DNA of 64,000 nt from Crocinitomicaceae bacterium (lineage in GTDB: Bacteria; Bacteroidota; Bacteroidia; Flavobacteriales_D; Crocinitomicaceae): positions 108,271-172,270 of the forward strand of contig JAHEMR010000034.1 in NCBI GenBank assembly GCA_024643545.1, read 5' to 3'. The notes below the pieces were generated by a model. The model searched no databases. It saw nothing but the letters and a program-made list of their open reading frames with translations, and was not told the DNA's origin. Made by a program: the position numbers and the translations under genes. Shown piece after piece: positions 36,853 to 45,584 of the stretch. Position 1 is the first letter of the stretch. The number at the start of each line of letters is the position of its first letter.

Positions 36853-36904
36853 GCTAAAATACTTCAAAACGGAGAAGGGTTCAACGAAGGAAAACACCTT
36901 GTAA

Positions 36905-38740
36905 TTAACGCTTTTTTTGATTTGGGGTCATTCGATTTGCAATTAAATCATGCGTGTAATGTTGATACATTGCTTTCATTTGGGTGATAATGAGTTGCTC
37001 GTGAGAACTTCGCTTCCCATTCATTTGCTCATTCCAAACCGTATTCGACAAACCATTTTTATCCAAATCGAATGAAATTAAATTTCCTTGTTCACACACC
37101 ATTTTCGGCATTAACTTATGATTAAAGTAGGATGATCCAAATGAATAGTAATCAGTTCTTAAGCCTAATAAATCTAGTATTGTAGGCATAATGTCAATTT
37201 GCTGAAATACCCTGCCTTTTTTGACCGCTGGAAGCTTCATGGAAGCATGGTAAAAACCAATAGGAATGCGATAGGTCCAATTCAAAGAATGTCGATCTTC
37301 ACGTTGGGTTGGACCAACATGGTCAGCACAAAAAACAAACAAGGTATTTTTGAACCACGCTTGTTTCTGCGCTTTTTCCCAAAATTGCTTCAAGGCCAAG
37401 TCGACATACGAAATTGTTGCGCAAAGTGGCTCTGGACCATGCTTTACCTTGGATTTAAATTCCATAGGAATGGTATACGGATGATGGGAGGACAAAGTAA
37501 AAATCATCGAGAAAAAAGGTGTTTTAAACCTGCTCATTTCTTCCGCAGCAAAAGAAAGCATGTGGTGGTCTTCAATTCCCCAATTACCATCAAAGTGTTC
37601 AGGATTCGGGTATTCATTTCGTCCATAATAACGATCAAATCCTGCTGCAGAAGTAAACCCATCAAAGCGCATAGAACCGTTACTTGCCCCATGAAAGAAA
37701 GCGGAAAAATAACCATCCTTTTTCAAGATAGAAGGAAGTCCTTGAAATTGATTCGAACTATAGGAAGATAAAATAAACGATTCGTTCGTGTATGCTGGAA
37801 TTGATGAAACCACAGACGGAACAGCATCCATTGATGTGCGGGAATTGGCAATCGCATCCTCAAAAAACATGGATTTACTCAGTATAGAATCTAAGAACGG
37901 CGTATAACTTTCAGGACTATTTGGACCACAGTACATCGTGCCAAAACTTTCTAATAGGATAAAACAAACGTTCGTTCCTTTCGGTAAAAATTGCTGCGGA
38001 TTTGTTGACTGAACGGGATTAAAAATAGCATTCAATTGCGCTTCCTCAAAATAGTGCTTTTCCTCAACTCCTTTCATATTCCACGTTTTCACCAAGGTAA
38101 AAGCGGTATTCAAGACAGCTGGTGCATTTTCAAGACTACTGTAATTCGTTGCTTCGATGATTCCGACGGGTTTTAATTGAAAACCACCACGTCCAATTAA
38201 TACGCTTAATCCCAGAATCAGGACAAATGCAACCCAATGCACTTTTCTTTTCCAATCAATGTACAAGTCTTTCACCTTAAGGAAACTACGTCCTATAAAC
38301 CAAAAACTGAGGACAAAGAACACGATCAACCACCAAAATTCTAAAATGAAATCACCTGCAAGATTGGAGGTTTCGGTATTGGTCAACATGTATACGAAAT
38401 AATCAAAACTCGTTCGCTTTGCCGTGTATGAAAAGTAGGCAACATCCCATGCATTAAAAACAAAAATTAAAAAGGTCGTGGTGAAAAATACCGGTATTTT
38501 TATCCAGGTGCGACCTTTCTCCCATGAACTTGGAACTGGGAAGTAAGTCAGGATGATAAATGGAAAATAGAATAATGCAATGGTGATTAAATCGAACCAA
38601 GTCCCTATCAAATAGTCTGATGAATGAAATTGCGGAAACTTTTTAATATTCGATACAACCAGAAAAATCCGATAGATGCTCAAGCAAATCCACACCCATG
38701 CGAGAGGTGCAAATGATTTTAATGTAGAGCGATTCTTCAA
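36905..38740 (-). CDS. LtaS-family membrane sulfatase-fold phosphotransferase
   Basis: A 611-residue protein with about five N-terminal membrane helices (to residue ~195) and a periplasmic alkaline-phosphatase-superfamily domain. Metal and nucleophile residues are visible: CFILLESFGTMY (Glu), NSRTSMDAVPSVVSS (Thr nucleophile), FFHGASNGSMRFDG and FVFCADHVGP (Asp-His). Gram-negative Bacteroidota have no lipoteichoic acid; relatives add phosphoglycerol or phosphoethanolamine to membrane-linked glycans or lipids. The start appears to be TTG at 38740, 6 bp after the E1 fusion gene, so it is probably co-transcribed with it. Confidence 0.85.
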   Translation of the reverse strand: MKNRSTLKSFAPLAWVWICLSIYRIFLVVSNIKKFPQFHSSDYLIGTWFDLITIALFYFPFIILTYFPVPSSWEKGRTWIKIPVFFTTTFLIFVFNAWDVAYFSYTAKRTSFDYFVYMLTNTETSNLAGDFILEFWWLIVFFVLSFWFIGRSFLKVKDLYIDWKRKVHWVAFVLILGLSVLIGRGGFQLKPVGIIEATNYSSLENAPAVLNTAFTLVKTWNMKGVEEKHYFEEAQLNAIFNPVQSTNPQQFLPKGTNVCFILLESFGTMYCGPNSPESYTPFLDSILSKSMFFEDAIANSRTSMDAVPSVVSSIPAYTNESFILSSYSSNQFQGLPSILKKDGYFSAFFHGASNGSMRFDGFTSAAGFDRYYGRNEYPNPEHFDGNWGIEDHHMLSFAAEEMSRFKTPFFSMIFTLSSHHPYTIPMEFKSKVKHGPEPLCATISYVDLALKQFWEKAQKQAWFKNTLFVFCADHVGPTQREDRHSLNWTYRIPIGFYHASMKLPAVKKGRVFQQIDIMPTILDLLGLRTDYYSFGSSYFNHKLMPKMVCEQGNLISFDLDKNGLSNTVWNEQMNGKRSSHEQLIITQMKAMYQHYTHDLIANRMTPNQKKR

Positions 38741-38746
38741 ATCAAT

Positions 38747-40732
38747 TTAGTACTTCATTAAGCGATTAATGGCTTCTTCCAAACGTTCAGATGCCAAAAA
38801 CTGTTTTTCCAACGAGACCGCAAATGGAACGGGTGTATCCAATGAAGCAACACGTAAAACCGGCGCATCCAAGTGCTCAAAACAATTTTCAGTAATCAAA
38901 GCTACTAATTCACCTCCGATTCCTCCTGTTAGGCAGTCCTCATGCAAAACAATCACTTTACCTGTTTTATTAGCTGCTTGAAAAATAGCTTCTTTATCCA
39001 ATGGCATCAAACTTCGAAGGTCAATGATTTCTGCTGATATATCCGAGTGTTTAGCCATTGTTTCAGTCGCCCAATGAACGCCTAATCCGTAGGTAATAAT
39101 CGTTAAATCTGAACCTGAAGTTACTGTGCGCGCTTTACCAATTTCAACAGTATAATACTCCGTTGGAATCTCTTCTTTCAAGCTACGGTACAAAAATTTA
39201 TGTTCAAAAAACAATACTGGATTGGGATCCTCAAATGCCGCATTTAACAATCCTTTTGCATCGTATGGTGTGGACGGATAAAGTATTTTTAATCCCGGTG
39301 TGTGAAAGAACCACGCTTCATTACTTTGTGAGTGAAATGGTCCAGCTGCAGTACCTGCACCCGTAGGCATACGCACTACAACGTCAGCATTTTGTCCCCA
39401 ACGCCAATGCATTTTAGCCAAATTATTGATGATTTGATTGAATCCGCAGGTTACAAAATCTGCGAATTGCATTTCCACCATCGCTTTCATGCCTGAGATT
39501 GACAAACCTAATCCTGTTCCGATAATCGCAGACTCACACAAAGGCGTATTGCGAACTCGGTCCTTACCAAACTTTTCAACCAATCCTTCTGTCACTTTAA
39601 ATGCTCCACCGTACTCAGCAATATCCTGTCCCATCAACACAAGACCTTCGTACTTTTCCATTGATTGCGTAAGTGCATCCTGAATGGCATCAATAAATCG
39701 TTTTTCTTCTTTTTGTCCGGTAGCTTCAATCAATTGTTGAATGTGCGGAGCGAACAAATCATTTACTTCTGTATCCTGATTTGCTTCAATTGCTGGTTCT
39801 GCATTCGCTTCATCAAAACCATGTTGAATTTCTTCTTTGATGCGTTCTTTGATGCTTTGTATTTCGCTTTCGGTCAGTAAACCAAGCTCACATAAATATG
39901 CTTCGTAATTTGAAACAGGGTCTTTTGTCTCCCATTGATCTTGAAGTCCTTCTGGGTAATATTTCGTACCGGAAGATTCCTCATGTCCACGCATGCGGAA
40001 AGTCATCAATTCCAACAAATAAGGTTTTGGATCGATGCGGATTTCGTCGTTTATTTTGCGAACCGTACGAATGACCTCCAGGATATTATTTCCATCCACC
40101 TGAACGGCATTCATTCCGTAGCCAATTCCTTTATCGATGAATTGTTTACATCTAAATTGTTCAACAGATGGTGTTGAAAGTCCCCAACAATTGTTTTCCA
40201 CTGCAAAAATCACTGGAAGATCCCAAACTGCGGCTACATTCAATGATTCATGAAAATCTCCTTCTGAAGCGCCGCCATCGCCAGTGAATACGATGGTTGA
40301 CTTTTGATTCTTTGTAATTTTATTGGCAAGGGCGATTCCATCGGCAATTCCTAATTGTGGACCTAAGTGAGATATCATCCCAACTAGTTTGTGATCTTGT
40401 GTTCCAAAATGGAAACTTCGATCACGTCCTTTTGTATATCCATTTAACTTCCCTTGAAATTGAGAAAACAAGCGATTTAATGGGATTTCCCGTGTTGTAA
40501 AAACCCCAAGATTTCTGTGCATCGGAAGAATGTATTCATCTTCGTTCATGGCGTAAGCGCATCCAACAGAAATTCCTTCTTGTCCCCAACCAGAAAACCA
40601 CTTTGTAATTTTTCCTTGACGCAGTAAAATGAGCATTTTTTCCTCAATGAGTCGTGGACGAACCAATTTAAGGTAAATTCCTTTTAATTCTTCATCTGAG
40701 AATCCCTCTCTGTTGAAAGCAATTTGTGGCAT
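38747..40732 (-). CDS. 2-oxoacid dehydrogenase E1, fused alpha and beta subunits
   Basis: A 661-residue thiamine-diphosphate enzyme. Residues ~1-330 are the alpha subunit, with the TPP motif GDGGASEGDFHESLN then AVENNCWG near residue 180. Residues ~340-661 are the transketolase-like beta subunit (VLMGQDIAEYGGAF, GTGLGLSISGMKAMVEMQFA, IIDLRSLMPLD). The fusion is common in Bacteroidota. The family acts on branched-chain 2-oxoacids or pyruvate; branched-chain is more likely (inference), which would supply iso-fatty-acid primers. No E2 or E3 gene is in the window. Confidence 0.93.
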   Translation of the reverse strand: MPQIAFNREGFSDEELKGIYLKLVRPRLIEEKMLILLRQGKITKWFSGWGQEGISVGCAYAMNEDEYILPMHRNLGVFTTREIPLNRLFSQFQGKLNGYTKGRDRSFHFGTQDHKLVGMISHLGPQLGIADGIALANKITKNQKSTIVFTGDGGASEGDFHESLNVAAVWDLPVIFAVENNCWGLSTPSVEQFRCKQFIDKGIGYGMNAVQVDGNNILEVIRTVRKINDEIRIDPKPYLLELMTFRMRGHEESSGTKYYPEGLQDQWETKDPVSNYEAYLCELGLLTESEIQSIKERIKEEIQHGFDEANAEPAIEANQDTEVNDLFAPHIQQLIEATGQKEEKRFIDAIQDALTQSMEKYEGLVLMGQDIAEYGGAFKVTEGLVEKFGKDRVRNTPLCESAIIGTGLGLSISGMKAMVEMQFADFVTCGFNQIINNLAKMHWRWGQNADVVVRMPTGAGTAAGPFHSQSNEAWFFHTPGLKILYPSTPYDAKGLLNAAFEDPNPVLFFEHKFLYRSLKEEIPTEYYTVEIGKARTVTSGSDLTIITYGLGVHWATETMAKHSDISAEIIDLRSLMPLDKEAIFQAANKTGKVIVLHEDCLTGGIGGELVALITENCFEHLDAPVLRVASLDTPVPFAVSLEKQFLASERLEEAINRLMKY

Positions 40733-40800
40733 GCGTTACGTTTTTGTTCCAATAAAATTGGATGATGATTTGTGCGAATGGAAGAAGTATGGATGTGAAA

Positions 40801-41349
40801 TTAAACTTTCAATCCACGAACGACACGTTCTTTGCGTTTTGTTTTTTGAAGGCGTTTTTTCACAACTAAAAGATGTGCTGATCGCGGAGCTCCGCGCAAT
40901 AGATCAATCTTGTACGTATTCTCTCCATACTTAATTTTTGGTCCACCTTGACTGTTCCAATCTGCATCAAAATAATATCGTTTCACCGAACTTCCTTCAG
41001 TTTTCGTTGCAAACGTTAAGATCTTACCGTCACCTACTTCAAAGCGCACTTGCACCTCTCCTTTTGGACCAAATCCTTCAAAAATACATTTCGTCATTCC
41101 AGGAATAACGATGCTTTCACGCTCACTACTTGAACTAGCTACTAACGTACCGTTTTGAGTGGTGTTTTGACTATCATCTCTTTTCTCTTGGTTCAAAATA
41201 ATCGTATGTGACGTATAAAACTGAACTTGACGCATTTTCTCATCAGAATCCAACGTGAATTCGTCGCGAATTTGAGTAGTGTAAGGAACTTTAACACCAC
41301 ATGAGATTAAAACGGTAGCTAAAGAAAGAAGTAAAAAGAAATTTTTCAT
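40801..41349 (-). CDS. Putative lipoprotein of unknown function
   Basis: A 182-residue protein with a lipobox (ATVLISCGV; Cys at residue 17), so it should be a lipid-anchored envelope protein. The body has beta-rich sequence (VQVRFEVGDGKILTFAT, YYFDADWNSQGGPKIKYG) and a basic C-terminal tail (KKRLQKTKRKERVVRGLKV). I do not recognise the family. It has its own -7 box and faces a divergent lipoprotein gene. Confidence 0.75.
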   Translation of the reverse strand: MKNFFLLLSLATVLISCGVKVPYTTQIRDEFTLDSDEKMRQVQFYTSHTIILNQEKRDDSQNTTQNGTLVASSSSERESIVIPGMTKCIFEGFGPKGEVQVRFEVGDGKILTFATKTEGSSVKRYYFDADWNSQGGPKIKYGENTYKIDLLRGAPRSAHLLVVKKRLQKTKRKERVVRGLKV

Positions 41350-41365
41350 TTTGCATAATTTTGTT

Positions 41366-41373
41366 CAAATTTA
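41366..41373 (-). promoter_or_regulatory. -7 box of the lipoprotein gene
   Basis: The minus strand reads TAAATTTG, matching TAnnTTTG, 16 bp before the ATG at 41349. Confidence 0.5.
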
Positions 41374-41414
41374 CAGAAAATCATCTTGATAAAATTGAAA
41401 AAATACAATTTACG

Positions 41415-42044
41415 ATGTCAAATCGCCTAACTTTCATTCTATCCTTACTCCTATTGTTATCATGCTCTGAAAATAAATCAGGAAAGATGAAGGATTTAGA
41501 TCACATTCGCTCGAAGTCTGCTTACAGAGAAAAGAAGCTTGTCACGCCAATTGATCATTGGAAAGACTCCGTTTTAGCAATTTACAATCAAGACTCGGTA
41601 GATTTTAAATTTCAATTGATTGAAAGCGATTCAAATCGATTCTTTTTTCATGAGTTCAATTATGTGGAATCTGCAATGTGGTGTTTCACAGATTCAAACA
41701 ATCACACCTACAAACATCAATTCGCACGTTTTAAAATTGACTCTTCCAATGTTAAAAACAACTTTTATAATTGGTTTGACAAAGAGTTTTGCCAGCGAAA
41801 TTCAGCTGTGCGCATTTACAGCAGATTGAATATTTTCCCAAAACACATCTTTTTTGCCTGCACCAACCAAAGCATACATGTGATTAAAAGTGATGACAAA
41901 ATTGATCCGTTAAAATGGATAAAGTTTATTCAACGAACAGAGAAAAAAGTGAAATTCATCTACATTTGTCACCAAGTAAAGAATAAAGATGCTCTTTGGT
42001 ATAAATTGGAAAAAAATAAATTAATTCTCATTCCAGAAATATGA
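41415..42044 (+). CDS. Putative lipoprotein of unknown function
   Basis: A 209-residue protein; the ATG at 41415 (MSNRLTFILSLLLLLSCSEN) gives a lipobox with Cys at residue 17. The body is polar and lysine-rich with no recognised domain. It has Trp/Phe-rich segments (FHEFNYVESAMWCFTDSN, NNFYNWFDKEFC). The stop overlaps the next gene's start (ATGA), so the two are co-translated. Confidence 0.7.
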   Translation: MSNRLTFILSLLLLLSCSENKSGKMKDLDHIRSKSAYREKKLVTPIDHWKDSVLAIYNQDSVDFKFQLIESDSNRFFFHEFNYVESAMWCFTDSNNHTYKHQFARFKIDSSNVKNNFYNWFDKEFCQRNSAVRIYSRLNIFPKHIFFACTNQSIHVIKSDDKIDPLKWIKFIQRTEKKVKFIYICHQVKNKDALWYKLEKNKLILIPEI

Positions 42045-42376
42045 ATATTTTAAATCGAGGTCAAATCGTCATTTTTCCAACGGAAAACTTTCAACAATGG
42101 GCGACACAAAATAGTGACGAAGAACTGTTTCTAAGCTCACAGGCTGAACCTGCTGTTTACCTCATTGAAGAAGAATTTTGGGAAGACGAATTGATTATCG
42201 AAAAGTACCGAAAGAAAATTATGAGAAGAGAATTTTCTGAAATTTGTTCCGACGAAAGCAAATGGCCAATCGTCAAAGACAACGAACAATTCCGATTTTA
42301 TTTTAATGTATTCTTAGGATTAGTGGTTGTTGATTTATTGGAATCAGATCTTTATTCTGAGGAAATGGACCTATAA
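42041..42376 (+). CDS. Small acidic protein of unknown function
   Basis: A 111-residue acidic cytosolic protein without signal peptide (MNILNRGQIVIFPTENFQQW). It overlaps the preceding lipoprotein gene by 4 bp and the convergent CYTH gene by 6 bp. No motif is recognised; many Glu/Asp and aromatic residues suggest a compact helix-rich protein. The tight pairing with a lipoprotein may mean an envelope-related partner (inference). Confidence 0.6.
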   Translation: MNILNRGQIVIFPTENFQQWATQNSDEELFLSSQAEPAVYLIEEEFWEDELIIEKYRKKIMRREFSEICSDESKWPIVKDNEQFRFYFNVFLGLVVVDLLESDLYSEEMDL

Positions 42377-42820
42377 TCCTTTGAACAGATTCACATTCAA
42401 ATAGGCTGGATCATTCGTCACCTCTTCCCCAATCCATGAAGGCAGTTCGATTTCGTCGTTTTCATTCGCTAATTCTATTTCTGCTAGAACCAATCCTTGA
42501 TACTTTCCTTTGAAGACATCAATTTCCCAATCACACCCTTTGTGATGAATGACATAACGGTCCTTTTCTAAGCACAATAACGCGGCTTTTTCAATCATTT
42601 CTTCCGCATCGTTCACGGGAATTAAATACTCGAATTCATTTCTTGTTACTCCTTTTCCCATCTTAATCGTCAAAAAAGCCTGATTAGAGCGAACACGAAT
42701 TCGAACAGATTTGTCCTGATCCTCAAATAGATAAGCTTGTTTTATATTCGTAACAGATTGAATGATTTCACTTTTCCAATCCACCGATTCTATCAAATAC
42801 TTGCGTTCGATTTCGAGCAT
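42371..42820 (-). CDS. CYTH-domain triphosphate tunnel protein
   Basis: A 149-residue protein with the N-terminal EIERKYLI (ExExK) motif defining CYTH/triphosphate tunnel metalloenzymes, followed by paired basic strands (SVRIRVRSNQAFLTIKMGK) and acidic strands (DCDWEIDVFKGKYQGLVLAEIE-type). These enzymes hydrolyse inorganic triphosphate or related compounds; adenylate cyclase is possible for class IV relatives but less likely at this length. Confidence 0.87.
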   Translation of the reverse strand: MLEIERKYLIESVDWKSEIIQSVTNIKQAYLFEDQDKSVRIRVRSNQAFLTIKMGKGVTRNEFEYLIPVNDAEEMIEKAALLCLEKDRYVIHHKGCDWEIDVFKGKYQGLVLAEIELANENDEIELPSWIGEEVTNDPAYLNVNLFKGL

Positions 42821-42908
42821 TTTTAATTTTTTTCTACTATTTTTACCAAAGATGCAACTTAAAGGTGTAATGTTGCGTCAAACGATGTGAAATTTTAATG
42901 TACCTATA

Positions 42909-43310
42909 ATGAAATTAAACCTATCTATTATTGCCGTTTGTTTTTTGGGATTTGGATTGAACGCTCAAAAAAACATCGAATCTAACGGAATAAAAATCAG
43001 TACAAAACAAATCAATTGCAACATTCCTGCTGAAGGTTACGAATCCGACCTGATTCAATTGACAATTGAAAACGAATCTAACTCCGTTAAAACGGTAACG
43101 TATAGTTTTGAATTATTCTATGATGGTGTATGTGCAACATGCGACCATGAAGAATATACATATACCCAAATTTTACAACCAAAAGAAGTATTGGTTGGTG
43201 AATGTTTAGACCGCACTCACTTCGGATTAACTATTTTTCACCATATGCCAGCGCATTTGACGAAAACTACGTTAACAGATTTTAACATCAAAAACGTGGT
43301 CGTAAAATAA
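42909..43310 (+). CDS. Small secreted protein of unknown function
   Basis: A 133-residue protein with a signal peptide (ending GFGLNAQ). It has a beta-sandwich look (IQLTIENESNSVKTVTYSFE) and a CxxC-type pair (GVCATCDHEEYTY). It ends 5 bp before a large T9SS protein, so it is probably co-transcribed and could be a partner. No family recognised. Confidence 0.7.
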   Translation: MKLNLSIIAVCFLGFGLNAQKNIESNGIKISTKQINCNIPAEGYESDLIQLTIENESNSVKTVTYSFELFYDGVCATCDHEEYTYTQILQPKEVLVGECLDRTHFGLTIFHHMPAHLTKTTLTDFNIKNVVVK

Positions 43311-43315
43311 TCCCC

Positions 43316-45556
43316 ATGAAATTAAACTCACTACTTGTTTCAATCGCATTACTCATTGGAACAGCACAAACAATTCAAGCACAATGTACCGTTGTTGCGA
43401 GTGCACAAAACACAGTAATCCCTTGTAACGGCTCAACAATTCTAAGTGTCTCCGGTAGCGGAACAAGTCAAGTTGCTTTCGGAGAAAACTTTAATAGTGG
43501 CCAACCTGTTGGTTGGTTATTTTCACAAGTTGTCACAATTGCAAATAATACCTGTGGCGTTCCTTCATTAGATGGAACCGACTTCATGTGGATGGGAGAT
43601 CAATCCGTTGCTCCGCGTGAAATGACTACTATTCCATTGGATGTTTCTTCTGGTGGACAAGTTTGTTTTGACATGCGTTATGCAATCCAAGCGCAAGCTT
43701 CCCCATGTGAAGGTCCCGATTTAGCAAGTGAAGGTGTCTATGTGCAATATTCTACGAATGCTGGACTTTCATGGACAACAATACAGTATTGGAGTCCACT
43801 AGGTGGATACGATCCATTAATGACTTCTTGGCAAAATTACTGTTTGCCAATTCCTGCAGCTGCACAAACAACAGCTACACAATTTAGATGGACACAATTA
43901 GCCGTTTCGGGTGCACCATATGACCATTGGGGACTTGATAACATTATGATTACAGCAACTGCACCGAATTATAACATCACTTGGTTACACGATAATTATT
44001 CTTATGGAGCAGGTGTTTACACCGGAAACGATCCAACTCCAGTTAGTCCAACCGGAACGACTTCTTACATCGTAATGATGACAGACAGTATTAATACGTG
44101 TTATGACACCGTAACCGTTTCTGTCAGCTACCCTCAAATTGATTCCGTTACAACCGTCAACCCAACCTGTGGTAGCGTTAATGGAAGTTTAACAGCTACA
44201 TCTTCAGGAGGTGCAGGTGGATATACCTATTCTATTGGAGCTACGTTTCAACCAAATGGCAACTTTACAAATTTAGATACCGCTTCCTACACCGTAATTA
44301 TGGTGGACCAAAACAACTGTTCCGATACCATGATTGCCATTTTAGATGGTGTCGACTCACTTCAAATCACCAATTTAACGTCAGTCACCACCACTTGTGG
44401 GTTAGACAATGGTACAATTGACTTTGATGTGGTGGGTGGTACTCCAATCTTCCAATATAGCATCGACAATGGATCGACTTATGCTGCGGTGTCCAACTTC
44501 ATTAATTTGGCTCCTGGGGTATATCCAATAAAGGTTCTAGATCAAAATGGTTGTTTCGATACGGAATCAATTGAAATTTTCCCTTCAACAAATCCAAACA
44601 TTGACAATGTCAGTTCTACGCTTGAGTTTTGTAGTCTTTCAGATGGTGTAGTTACTTCGACAACATCACTCGGAGTCACGCCTTACTCCTTCGTGCTTTA
44701 TCAAGGTCCAACCTTGGTTTCTTTTAACGCGAACGGAACATTTACAGGACTTCAAAGCGGAGATTACTCCTTACTTGTTGTGGATCAAATTGGTTGTGTG
44801 GACAGCGTTACAATCACTGTAGATTCAATTCCGGCGCCAGTTGCACCACTTCAAGATACGGTTCTTTGTAATTTAACCTTACAAATTAACGGTGTGTTGT
44901 CCTACACAGGAACTAATTGGACTTCAAATTCACCTTTGGTTAATTTCTCGAATGCAGCTGGACAGAACCCAACAATTGTTGCAGATACTGCAGGGATTTA
45001 TTCTATTACCTTGACGGATAGTGTATGTAACTTCAGTGAAACGTTTGAATTAACGTTTGTAGCCGATCCATATACCAGGGTACTCGACACCACCTTGTGT
45101 ATTGGAGAAACACAAGTACTGGCCGCCATTTTACAACCACAAAATACAGCGTATGTTTGGTCAACAGGTGCAACTACATCCACTATTAGCGTGACGGAAT
45201 CTGGAAATTACATTGTTACTGCTTCCAACATGTGTGGTGTTTCCATCGATACGGCAACGATTGATTTCTATTTCTGTGACCTTGAATTACCGAATGTATT
45301 CACTCCAAATAATGACGGAGAAAACGATTATTTCCAATTGTTATTCTTTGGTGGAATCAAAACATTTAATTGCACCATTTTAAACAGATGGGGACAAGTG
45401 GTTAGAGAATACGACAATCCTGCGTTCATGTGGGACGGAAAAGATGAAGCACAAGATGACGTGTTAGAAGGCGTTTATTTCTACATTGTCAATGCTGTTT
45501 CAAACGGAGGTAACGAAATTAAAAAACATGGAAATGTTACATTGGTTCGCCAATAG
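43316..45556 (+). CDS. Large T9SS type B surface protein (CHU_C C terminus)
   Basis: A 746-residue secreted protein with signal peptide (ending TIQAQ). After a short beta domain, residues ~55-215 resemble a reelin-type/MAM-like module (FGENFNSGQPVGWLFSQV, CFDMRYAIQAQ, YWSPLGGY, HWGLDNIMI). Several SprB-type modules follow (NGSLTATSSGGAGGYTYSIG, NGTIDFDVVGGTPIFQYSID). The C-terminal ~90 residues are the gliding-motility-associated CHU_C/T9SS type B domain, ending FTPNNDGENDYFQ, NRWGQVVREYDN, WDGKDEAQDDVLEGVYFYIV. It should be an adhesin or matrix protein on the cell surface, possibly a gliding substrate (inference). Confidence 0.9.
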   Translation: MKLNSLLVSIALLIGTAQTIQAQCTVVASAQNTVIPCNGSTILSVSGSGTSQVAFGENFNSGQPVGWLFSQVVTIANNTCGVPSLDGTDFMWMGDQSVAPREMTTIPLDVSSGGQVCFDMRYAIQAQASPCEGPDLASEGVYVQYSTNAGLSWTTIQYWSPLGGYDPLMTSWQNYCLPIPAAAQTTATQFRWTQLAVSGAPYDHWGLDNIMITATAPNYNITWLHDNYSYGAGVYTGNDPTPVSPTGTTSYIVMMTDSINTCYDTVTVSVSYPQIDSVTTVNPTCGSVNGSLTATSSGGAGGYTYSIGATFQPNGNFTNLDTASYTVIMVDQNNCSDTMIAILDGVDSLQITNLTSVTTTCGLDNGTIDFDVVGGTPIFQYSIDNGSTYAAVSNFINLAPGVYPIKVLDQNGCFDTESIEIFPSTNPNIDNVSSTLEFCSLSDGVVTSTTSLGVTPYSFVLYQGPTLVSFNANGTFTGLQSGDYSLLVVDQIGCVDSVTITVDSIPAPVAPLQDTVLCNLTLQINGVLSYTGTNWTSNSPLVNFSNAAGQNPTIVADTAGIYSITLTDSVCNFSETFELTFVADPYTRVLDTTLCIGETQVLAAILQPQNTAYVWSTGATTSTISVTESGNYIVTASNMCGVSIDTATIDFYFCDLELPNVFTPNNDGENDYFQLLFFGGIKTFNCTILNRWGQVVREYDNPAFMWDGKDEAQDDVLEGVYFYIVNAVSNGGNEIKKHGNVTLVRQ

Positions 45557-45573
45557 TAATCCATAACAATCGC

Positions 45574-45581
45574 TATCTTTG
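45574..45581 (+). promoter_or_regulatory. -7 box before the CapD/WbpM-type gene
   Basis: TATCTTTG, an exact TAnnTTTG, 18 bp after the upstream stop and 3 bp before the likely GTG start. It implies a leaderless or near-leaderless transcript. Confidence 0.5.
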
Positions 45582-45584
45582 CGT

